Shown here one piece after another: positions 1 to 8,723 of a stretch of DNA of 64,000 bases. Position 1 is the stretch's first letter. The number at the start of each line of letters is the position of its first letter. Made by a program: the position numbers and the translations under genes. Below the pieces are notes generated by a model. It searched no databases. It had not been told where the DNA came from and was given only the letters and a program-made list of their open reading frames with translations. The DNA comes from Lichina pygmaea (lineage: Eukaryota; Ascomycota; Lichinomycetes; Lichinales; Lichinaceae): assembly GCA_963422465.1 (NCBI GenBank), contig OY730170.1:3572379-3636378 (forward strand), read 5' to 3'.

Positions 1-566
1 ATACAAACCACATCTGAGCTAGTTACTGTACATCCTTGCCACATCTGGGCCATCTCCCATCCAAGCTACTCCACTTCCATACTCTACATCTGAGCATGAC
101 CACAAGTCCAGTACACGTACAGACAGTATCATGTAGACAGTATCACGTAGACAATCATTTACTTCAGTACGTACGTAGACAGTTCATGCAGACAGTCCAT
201 CTAAACAGTACCATATAGACAGACTATACTTCCGCACAGACAGTTCCATAGAGATAATCCAGTCCATGTGGTGCAAACTCCCCCCATCCCCCGCGCCTGC
301 TCTACTCGGAAGATACAATACAGTACCGTACAGTAGACTAAAATTCCAACACAGTTAGTCACGGTGTTCCGGGATTACAAGTCCCTTGTTGGATTGCAGG
401 CCTCACCGTGCACTTGAGTATCTCAATTATCTGATGGGTCTAGTCGTATGTCTCATTCCGCAACTCTGGTGGTCATCGATGCAGTCATGCATGTAGTCAT
501 GCGTGCAGTCATATCTCCGGTCATGCATCTAGTCATGCATCAAATCACCCATGGACTACGGTACAC
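1..566. other. gene-free stretch with short degenerate repeats
   Basis: No reading frame here resembles a protein. The stretch holds loosely repeated short words: cagacagt/gtagacagt variants around 118-240 and agtcatgcat variants around 480-540. It ends where the inward-facing LTR of the neighbouring fossil element begins. Confidence 0.5.
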
Positions 567-1061
567 TGTTAAAGGCCGGGCCGGGTTCACACAGAAACCG
601 GTACGGTCTGTTGCTTCGCAGGGTGGATTCTAGACAGGGACTCGATAGAGAAATAGACAGATAAGTAACTCTCTGTGTACTATTGTCTCAGTACGATGTG
701 TGCGTGTTGTGTTCAGCCTGGAGAGCTAATCCCTCTGGGCCCTTGGGGTGGTCTTTATACAGATGCCCTAGGGGGGGGGTCTTCTCCGAGGGGTATCATC
801 CTTTTGCGTGGACGAGCTCCTCGCTTAGCTCCTGCTCGTCCACCGGACGAGCTCCTCGCTTAGCTCCTGCTCGTCCACCGGACGAGCTCCTCGCTTAGCT
901 CCTGCTCGTCCACCGGACGAGCTCCTCGCTTAGCTCCTGCTCGTCCACCGGACGAGCTCCTCGCTTAGCTCTTGCTCGTCCACCGGATCGGTCAGATGTT
1001 GTTCTGTATGACTAACACTCCTCCCTCGCTTACCTAGGCTGTTCCGGCCTAGGCCTTAACA
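567..1061 (-). repeat. LTR of the chromovirus fossil (left, minus orientation)
   Basis: On the minus strand the repeat starts TGTTAAGG and ends TTTAACA, the usual TG...CA style ends. It matches 2495-2883 in inverted orientation almost base for base. It is about 106 bases longer because it carries five units of a 35-base tandem repeat (811-985) against two in the other LTR. Confidence 0.85.
811..985. repeat. 35-base tandem repeat inside the LTR, five units
   Basis: Five head-to-tail copies of a 35-base unit that starts gacgagctcctcgcttagct and ends ctgctcgtccaccg. Each unit has complementary ends (GGACGAGC and GCTCGTCC), so one unit could fold as a hairpin. The other LTR carries two units (about 2571-2642). 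The units are adjacent without spacers, so this is not a CRISPR array. Confidence 0.85.
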
Positions 1062-1121
1062 CTATCCCCTCCCTCCAAGGGTTCTGTCCCCAGATCCTTT
1101 TCTCCCTGCTCCTCTTTTGTC

Positions 1122-1694
1122 ATGAACCAAGATCGGACAACTCGTACTCATTGTCGCAGTTCTCTCTCTTGTCGCATTGGCAAAATAGGCAAGGAATCGA
1201 AAATCGCATGCGGTGCTTGTCATCGCGACCACGCTAAGTGCGTCGTGAGTTCCGCATCGTCTTTTTGTTATCAGTACATCAAGAAGGGTTGTCGCTGCGA
1301 ACTTCATCTCTCAGAATCAGAATGGAAGAAGATGGAACTTGAGCGCGAGCAGCTCGAGGCTCAGCTGCGGGAGACCGATGACCAATTATCAAAGTTGCTT
1401 CCCCGGCAGATCTACCTCCGCCGGCAGCTGGGTCGTCTCTCACAGAAGGAGGCTGATGCCATCCGTCGTGAGCTGTCAGCCATCAAGGATCAAGAGTCCC
1501 TTGATGCTCAGGAACAAGAGGCTCTCCGCGTTATCCGCGAACGGGAGGCCAGTCAGGCTGCTGCTCCGCTGTCCTTTGAGGATGTCTTCTCTTCAGAGAC
1601 TTTGGCTTTTCTTGAGCCGTTGTCCCTGTCAGACCTGGTCGCTGCGGGTTTGCTCGGTGGTAATCCACCAGCTTCTGGTTCATCGCAGAGCTGA
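1122..1694 (+). CDS. antisense cysteine-rich, coiled-coil reading frame within the chromovirus fossil
   Basis: A 190-residue reading frame lies just inside the left LTR, on the strand opposite to the pol tail, and overlaps the end of the chromodomain region in antisense. Residues 1-70 are rich in Cys and His with spacing that suggests a small zinc-binding module (CGACHRDHAKC and CRCELH are the clearest parts). Residues 75-145 are charged and heptad-like, probably a coiled coil. The C-terminus is hydrophobic and ends in a Gly/Ser-rich tail. The same N-terminal two thirds recur on the other arm at 2434-2036, minus strand. I do not recognise the family. It may be an accessory frame carried by the element or a captured gene. 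Whether it is expressed cannot be seen. Confidence 0.5.
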   Translation: MNQDRTTRTHCRSSLSCRIGKIGKESKIACGACHRDHAKCVVSSASSFCYQYIKKGCRCELHLSESEWKKMELEREQLEAQLRETDDQLSKLLPRQIYLRRQLGRLSQKEADAIRRELSAIKDQESLDAQEQEALRVIREREASQAAAPLSFEDVFSSETLAFLEPLSLSDLVAAGLLGGNPPASGSSQS

Positions 1695-2035
1695 AGTTCT
1701 CGGTTGGTTCCCACGAATTCTCCTCTTCGTCAAATCCTAACCACTTCACCAGGTACTCGGTTTTCTGTCTGTTTCTTCGACTATCCAGGATCCTTTCGAC
1801 ATCGTACTCTTCTTCGTCATCCTCGAAGTTCCATTCTGTCTCGATCTCTGCGTCGCTGGGTGCTGGTTCAAGCAGCGAGACGTGGAATACTCGGTGTATC
1901 CTTGCTTTTTGTGGTAGTCTCAGTCAATAGTTGAACTTCCCAGTGCGCTTCTTGATTTCGAATAGTCTGATTCGTACGTGGTCCAGCTTTTTGCTCAGTC
2001 GCTTTGAGCGCAGGTTTTTTGTTGATAGGTAGAGC
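1531..2035 (-). mobile_element. pol 3' end with chromodomain (chromovirus fossil part)
   Basis: Minus-strand translation gives the typical end of a Ty3/gypsy polyprotein: a RIH-VFHVSLLEP type motif, then an acidic stretch, then a chromodomain with the motifs VERILDSR, YLVKWLG and NSWEP. In this family the chromodomain follows the integrase and targets insertion to marked chromatin. Only the tail of pol is present, so this is a fragment. Confidence 0.8.
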
Positions 2036-2494
2036 CTCTTGTTCCTGAGCATCAAGGGACTCTTGATCCTCGATGGCTGACAGCTCACGACGGATGGCAT
2101 CAGCCTCCTTCTGTGAGAGACAACCCAGCTGCCGGCGGAGGCAGATCTGCCGGGGAAGCAACTTTGACAATTGGTCATCAGTCTCCCGCAGCTGAGCCTT
2201 GAGCTGCTCGCGCTCAAGTTCCATCTTCTTCCATTCTGATTCCGAGAGATGAAGGTCGCAGCGACAACCCTTCTCGATACACCGACGGCAAAAAGACAAT
2301 GCGGAACTCACGACGCACTTAGCGTGGTCGCGACGACAAGCACCGCATGCGATTTTCGATTCCTTGCCTATTTTGCCAATGCGACAAGAGAGAGAACTGC
2401 GACAACGAGTACAAGTTGTCCGATCTTGGTTCATGACAAAAGAGGAGTAGGGAGAAAAGGATCTGGGGACAGAACCCTTGGAGGGAGGGGATAG

Positions 2495-2883
2495 TGTTAA
2501 GGCCTAGGCCGGAACAGCCTAGGTAAGCGAGGGAGGAGTGTTAGTCATACGGAACAACATCTGACCGATCCGGTGGACGAGCAAGAGCTAAGCGAGGAGC
2601 TTGTCCGGTGGACAAGCAGAAGCTAAGCGAGGAGCTTGTCCACACAAAAGGATGATACCCCTCGGAGAAGACCCCCCCCTAGGGCATCTGTATAAAGACC
2701 ACCCCAAGGGCCCGGAGGGATTAGCTCTCCAGGCTGAACACAACACGCACACATCGTACTGAGACAATAGTACACAGAGAGTTACTTATCTGTCTATTTC
2801 TCTATCGAGTCCCTGTCTAGAATCCGCCCTGCGAAGCAACAGACCGTACCGGTTTCTGTGTGAACCCGGCCTGGCCTTTAACA
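2495..2883 (+). repeat. LTR of the chromovirus fossil (right, plus orientation)
   Basis: The repeat starts TGTTAAGG and ends CTTTAACA. It is the inverted counterpart of 567-1061 with two instead of five 35-base units. It lies 38 bases upstream of the gag start and so acts as the 5' LTR of the plus-strand copy. Its left side also carries sequence that belongs to the 3' end of an element (2036-2494), so one LTR borders two internal parts. Confidence 0.85.
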
Positions 2884-2921
2884 GTTTCAGCCTCTAATAT
2901 ATAGGACACTGACTCGATACG

Positions 2922-4468
2922 ATGGTGGATCCACGAAGCCCTACCCCTTCTCAGGCAGCCCAAGCCCAGGCTGCTCAGGCGGCTCAGGCCCAGGCTGTCC
3001 AGGCGGCACCTATTGTTAACCTACCCCCGAAGCCCTTGAAGGTAGGTGCCCCGAAGAGGTACGATGGATCCAGGGGAGGACTGGAGTTGTTCTTCTCACA
3101 ACTGGAGCTCTACTATGGGTTCAACACAGCCCAGTTCCCGACAGACCAGGAGAAGGTGCTATTTGCAGCCTCCTACCTGGAAGGACCAGCCTTCGCTTGG
3201 TTCAACGTCTACTTAAGGGATTACCTAGACAATCAGGCAGACCCCAAGGAGCAAGAAGACAATACCCGACGGGTCATGGGAAGCTTGAAAACCTTTAAGA
3301 CAGCCATGAGAAAGACGTTTGGGATCCTTGACGAGGAAAGGGATGCGGAACGAAAGCTCCAAGCACTGCGGCAAACTGGATCGGCATCGGAATTCGCGGC
3401 GAAGTTCCAACAACTAGCAGTGAGGACCCAGTGGGGGGACAGTGCACTAACAGCACTATTCTACCAAGGCCTCAAGGAACGAGTCAAGGATGACATCGCG
3501 CGAGGAGACCGACCAACCGAGCTCTACGAAATGATCGAGACTGCAGCTCGCATCGACGACCGACAGTTCGAGAGAGAGCTTGAGAAGCGAGGCAAGCAGA
3601 CGAAACCATGGGTGAAGAAAAAGCCAACACCTGCCAAAGATAACTACGGCCTGGTACCCATGGAAATCGATGCGGTGGAACCACGAAAGAAGGAGACACG
3701 GAAGTGTTACAACTGTCAGAAAGTGGGCCACCTCGCGGTGAACTGCAGGAGCAAGAAGAAGAACAAGAAGGGCAAAGGGAAGCAGTTGAACGCCACGAGC
3801 GCCTGGAAAGGCAGGGAGACGGAGGAGCCCCAGAGGGCCCCCCAAGGCACACTGCCCACAATCGCCCTGAGGCGGCACTCCTCAGAGAGGAGGACGACCT
3901 CCGACAACACGCCGAAAAACTCGAGAACATGCTTCAGGAAACCTTGGATCGCCTCAACGAGGTCCAAAGGAAGGTCGACGGAATCCACTGGGAGGAAGAC
4001 CTGATCTCCGAGTTCGACGCAACCGGCTATATGGAGGAACGGGTTGACGACGAGGAAGCCCAGCCACCACCAGTCCCCGACAAACCTGTCCTTCGACGAC
4101 AGGACGCAACCCTATCGGAAATAGGGGAGACGCAAGTGTCACGATGGGTCGACGATACCCTCAGCATCACACAGGTCAGAGACATCGCCACACAAGTGGA
4201 CCTACACCAGGCTACAACAGCAGCCTGCGGACGACCTTATTGGAAGGCGTGCGAAGACGACCACTGCAAGGAACACCTTCTAGAGAAAAGAAAGAAGATG
4301 TGGTTCCCAGGGTCTGAGGTGGAAGCGCGATGGAATATGCACATCCAAAGGGTCAACCCTGAACAAGACGATTGCAACCAAGACCTGTGGGAACGATGCC
4401 TCACCACACGATGCAAACGACACGCGGTAGAGCGTCAGGCCCAGGGCCTAGGCGGCTCAAAAAACTAG
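2922..4468 (+). mobile_element. gag region of the chromovirus fossil
   Basis: The region starts with an Ala/Gln-rich N-terminus. A retrotransposon gag capsid-like domain follows (motifs KRYDGSRGGLELFFSQLELY and EGPAFAWFNVYL), then a CCHC zinc knuckle (CYNCQKVGHLAVNC), basic residues, and a charged coiled-coil tail with a Cys/His cluster. Gag packages element RNA in virus-like particles in this family. No pol follows, so this copy is broken. It ends 57 bases from the end of ATG12, which is convergent to it. Confidence 0.8.
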
Positions 4469-4524
4469 CAGTGCTCTTCAAAACCACGTACTTATCTACA
4501 TACTCCCCCACTCGAGTATGTCCC

Positions 4525-6039
4525 TCATCCAAAGGCCGGCGTCATGGAGTACGCGACGATGAGCTGGTCGTCCGTCTTAAAGCACTATGATTAAAGACAG
4601 GTTCAGCATCTCTTGAGAAAAGTACAAGACGACGATGGGGGGTGTCAGTGCATGTGGGGGAGGTACCTAAGGGGATAGTCTGGGGAAATCATCTGCGGAA
4701 ACTGCTCGGGGGGGTTTTTCACGGGATGATAAGAAGCAAGAAAGAAAGGAAGAAAGAGACAGCGCAGAAACAGGCGAAGTAAGAGAAAGAAAAAAGTCGA
4801 GAGATTGAGGGGCTTCTGCTCTAGAGAAGCGTCGGCCGGAGATTTATATGTTTGGATCACTTGTAAAAGTGTCAAGTAGAGAGAATGATGACAAGAGTCG
4901 CCCTGTCCAATCCTGTAGTAACAAACCCCCACCCCTCAAATTCCTCTTTCCTTGTAGCATGTTTCATGGCTCGAAAACGACCCACTCCCTCAGAGCTTCT
5001 TTAATGCCATCTCAGCGTGTAAGTTGGGTCCTCCTCTCCCCTTTGATCCCCCACACTCACAAAAGACCCCCAGAACACAAATAAAGACGAAGAACATGAA
5101 GAGACTCACCGAGTACAAGTTCCCGACAATCTCATCCAACGAAGGCGCAAAGACCGAGTTGACGTACAGGAACACCGAGTCCGTATCCTGCACGCGCAGC
5201 CGTGTGCGCAGGAATTTGACCACCGTCTCGAACCGCTGCGTCGCGCTAATCTTGTACAGCTGCGTGCGAAGCGTGGGCGCGCTGCCGACCGCCTTGAAGC
5301 GCACGTTGACTAGATAGGTGAGCTTTTTTGGTTCTGAGTTATACTGCATTGGGAGAGGGGGAAGAGGAAGAAGAATAAGAAGGAGAAGAAGAGAGAAAAG
5401 GGGAGGAAAAGGATATACCCAGGATTCAAACGGGACGGATTTAGCGTGTCGCATATCTCGACAAGTATCATGTCTGATTCATGAAGTAGGAAAAATAGAG
5501 AAGCACATACAACTGTACCTATGCGGAAGAGGAGAGAGAGAGAGAGACGGTCCAATTCTTCAACCCTGCCAACAGACAAAGCACCACTCAAATACGAACG
5601 GAAACAAGATAAGCCAGCTGCATACATATATCCATCCTTCTGTCCCACGCCATGGTAGAAAACAAAAGCACAACAAACTCCCAAATCACCATGATCGCCT
5701 TTCAAACAAAGAAAACAATATAGTACCTTTCTTAGGCCCCTTCTCTTCTCCCGCCTTTTCCAGCGCCGAGTGAGCATCTCTCGGCAAGGCCGTCAGCACC
5801 ACCGAGGCCGACATGGGCAACTGCGGCTCTTCAATGGCGTCGTCGTCGTCTGGGATGGGCGATGCCGCTCCTCTGATCGCTGCTAGGCCTGATCCTAGTC
5901 CGTGTCCTGGTCCGAGCCCTTGTCCTGGTCCTGGGCTGGTGGAGGATGGTGGGGTAGGTGTTCCTGTTTCTGGTCTTCCAGCCTCCGGTCCCCCAGCTCC
6001 TGTGCCGGTGCCTGTGCCCGCCCCCGTGCCCGCTGCCAT
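4525..6039 (-). CDS. ATG12: ubiquitin-like autophagy protein Atg12
   Basis: Atg12 is a ubiquitin-like protein that is conjugated to Atg5 and forms the Atg12-Atg5-Atg16 complex, which drives Atg8 lipidation on autophagosome membranes. Three exons are inferred: 6039-5727, 5333-5110 and 4584-4525, giving 198 residues. The N-terminus is a low-complexity Gly/Pro/Thr tail, followed by the fungal motif [14 protein letters not shown]. The ubiquitin fold contains [18 protein letters not shown]. The last exon reads [19 protein letters not shown] and stops, so the conjugating C-terminal glycine is present. The second intron is about 525 bases, long for a fungus, and the last exon is only 60 bases, so it is easily missed by gene callers. 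The gene converges on the gag fragment. The product call is secure; the start is the first in-frame ATG and less certain. Confidence 0.88.
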
Positions 6040-8723
6040 CGTCGTCGTTCCCGCTGCTCAGCGGTATCACTGTTACTGTACAGCGCTATTTGTGCAGCAC
6101 CAGGAGCAGCACCAGGAGCAGCAGCAGTGGCTCCAGTTCAAACGACCGCCGTCGCCGTCAGGTGACAAGCGGAAAAGAAAAATAAATGTAATCCTAGTGA
6201 CACCCCGGAAACGGGACAACAACCACTGGCTGCTGCTATTCACAGGCGCTCAAGCTGCCGCCGCAACAAAGCCAGCTGCGCACCAAGCACTTCAGAGAGG
6301 AAGAGTGTTCTGCCGTGCTGCTACGTCGGCGGTGAGGACAATCCTTGAAAGATATCATCGGACCGACAGCGGTAGCTCATTACGTGATAGGGGAGGGAGG
6401 TGGTTGTGTAAAGTACTGTGATAAGGCCTGCGGCCCTTGGCAGGGACGGACGCACGTACTCGTTTGTACAGTACGGTATGGGCAGCTTTCAGAGCTTCGT
6501 CAGATACGCGATAGAGGTGAGGATTCAAGAGGGATTCAAGGTTGCTACGGTAATCACTACGTACTACGAGGGTACAGTGTCTTTTCAGAATGCTCACGTG
6601 ATTCCCACCTGAGAAATTTCCTCTCTCGTGAATATAGTCCGAGGCTCGTTGACACCCATAACATTGACAAGTGTTGCCTGCATGATTTCCAGGCAAGTCT
6701 CTGCAGCGCTGTTCACAAATCACTACTGTACTTCCCCTCTGGATCCTTCATGCTCAGGCAACATAAGACGTAATTGTTCAAAGCTCTTCTGACAGATAGT
6801 CTTCCTGTTCCAGACCATGCCATCGATCACCCACACAAGACTTGTATTTGATTGCTTCTTCGCAGCTCCTTGAGGATAGGGGATGATATTTTTATGTCAT
6901 AGAGGTGTGTTGGTATGTCTTGTGTGGCAACCTTACCCAGAAGATGGCATTCACACACGTGTCCAGCCTCCCTCCTCACAGAGTACACTTCTCTCCCACA
7001 GTAGCATGCTCTGATACATGTGAGCTTGTAGACCTTCAGCCCATGGGAATGTAATTTCTGTAGATACGTTTCTTGACCCTAAATTTCCCCACAGTAGTTG
7101 CACTGCATGAACAGCATCTTGAAAGAGAAACATGCTTGTCCACCAGAAACAGCCTCTCCACAGGTGATAGCATTGGTACAGGGAAGATGAGAGCAAGGAA
7201 TAGATTCTGTCATAGCAGCTGATATTGCCACGCAACACCTGAACTTGATACCAGACTGCAAACTCAAAAGGACACGAGAGATGTATGGCTGGGTATTGGT
7301 AGAAGCAGCAAGCAAGCAGCAAGAACCCTCCAACATTGAGATTTAGACACAACCACAGAGCTAGATTACCTGGGATGATGATGATGATGATGATGGGGAG
7401 GACAACGCCCTGCACTGGCACTTTCAAACGCTGGAGCCATCGATCACAGACAGGAAAGAAGGGACCAAAAATGCACCGCCTGGATATTTGCCGGGATATT
7501 TGCCGGGGTATTCATCTGGGTATTTTGTCTGAAGCAACGCATCGCACAAAGACATAAGAGGTACCCCGCTTCGCTTGGTCTACTGACAGAATCTCAATCA
7601 GAGGTAGAGAGAAGGAAGGATGTCACATTAGTCGAGACAGGGTCAAAATCAGAGATGGAATGGCTGGGTGGGACAAGACCTTGGCAGCCGAGCAAAGACA
7701 GAGGAACAAACCAGGCAGCTCTCCGCCTGAGAAAGCAAGAACACACTCATGATGCTGTGCTTTCCGCTCAATAGCCATGATGTAACGCAAGCATCAGGGA
7801 TGGAGGAATTGATGGGTAGACGGACAAGCAGATGGGGAACAGCTGACTTGATGACTCGACCACCTAATAGTCGTAGATGGATGAATGAATGGCCGCCCAG
7901 GTAGACAGACAAATGAAAGGGCAGAGACAGACAGCAGGAACGGATGAACAGAAAGACGACTCGATGACCCAATGACCCGACGACTGGGTAGCTGGATGAC
8001 CAGATGACCTCATGACACGGCATCTGGACAACTCGACGACCCGACACCTCAACAGGCCAACCGCCAGACCAAAAAAATAAAAATGCACAAGAGGTCGCTG
8101 GATCAAAGAGCGCAAGAAAGACGACTGAAAATGGACACCGGGCCGAGATAAAGACGAGTGCCAACGGAGACGGGGGTAAAAGACATGGGTAAAGTAGCAA
8201 TGGAGACTGAAGCCGTAGCTTGACCCGGAGTCGTAGCTCGAAACTGAAGCCATAGCTCGAAACAGAACAAGGTAAAAGAGGGTACGCTTTTTTCGAGGTT
8301 CGGTGGGTAGTCTCGGTGGAGATAGTCTGGGTGGGTAGTTTCAGTGGATAGTGATGGTGGACAGGTTTCGGTGGACAAGTCAACTGACGGGCCCACTCCT
8401 CTTCTGTCTGTCAAGGGGATAGCAAAGGGAGGAGAGTTCACACAGATGAAACGAGAACGAACGGTCGGTCGACGGGAGGGAGATTTGGGTGGAGTTGACC
8501 AATCAAGCAGTCAATCAAAGAACAAGAATCTAACTACCTTTCCCTCTCCCTCTGCGAGCAGAAACACAGGTCAATGGTATTTTCTCCGTTTCACTTTCAA
8601 TTGTCCACCTTTCCTTCCTTCTTTCTTTCTTTCCTTTCGACGGACGACCATCAAACTTCAGTGTGACGCTCTCAAGGGTGTATCAGGAAATGTAGTCGGA
8701 TTCGTCCTTCGGGGTTGAATGGC
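6040..8723. other. gene-poor stretch between ATG12 and DBF4
   Basis: No recognised gene. The part at 5880-6030 opposite the ATG12 N-terminus is a Gly/Pro-coding low-complexity repeat. A (GAT)n microsatellite lies at about 7374-7396. A cysteine-rich decayed reading frame on the minus strand at about 6940-7336 is listed separately. Positions 7850-8060 are rich in gacgac/gatgacc type words. Reading frames here are short and compositionally simple. Confidence 0.45.
6940..7336 (-). pseudogene. cysteine-rich reading frame remnant, unknown family
   Basis: On the minus strand one frame reads through many Cys residues in pairs: PCSHLPC, CNYCGE, then after a single in-frame TAG, LTCIRACYCGREV and GHVCEC. 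The frame continues in the same style on both sides of the stop, as expected of a zinc-binding protein or a remnant of one. I do not recognise the family. No convincing start or splice sites were found. It could be a decayed host gene, part of a transposon, or chance. Confidence 0.25.

Larger units (their letters stand above)
567..4468. mobile_element. composite Ty3/gypsy chromovirus fossil, two copies arranged inverted
   Basis: This is a fossil of an LTR retrotransposon family of the Ty3/gypsy chromovirus group. It contains a left LTR on the minus strand (567-1061), the 3' internal end of a minus-strand copy with the tail of pol and a chromodomain (about 1530-2035), an inverted repeat of the LTR-proximal internal region (2036-2494, matching about 1062-1500 in opposite orientation), a right LTR on the plus strand (2495-2883), and a gag region (2922-4468). 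No reverse transcriptase, RNase H or integrase core follows gag, so the assembly is broken and incomplete. The two LTRs are nearly identical outside a tandem repeat, which suggests the copies are young. The chromodomain and a CCHC knuckle give the family assignment. The arrangement looks like recombination or nested insertion between two copies of one family. Confidence 0.85.

Noticed and set aside
811-985. Regular 35-base repeats that could recall a CRISPR array.
   Set aside because: Units are directly adjacent without unique spacers, lie within an LTR and are in a eukaryotic genome.
4844-4912. A possible last exon of ATG12 starting after TACAG at 4913, reading [16 protein letters not shown] and lacking the C-terminal glycine.
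   Set aside because: A much better exon at 4584-4525 reads [19 protein letters not shown] and stops, in the right phase, so the glycine is not lost.
5813-6421. Plus-strand frame of 202 residues opposite the start of ATG12.
   Set aside because: Low-complexity antisense of the Gly/Pro-rich ATG12 N-terminus.
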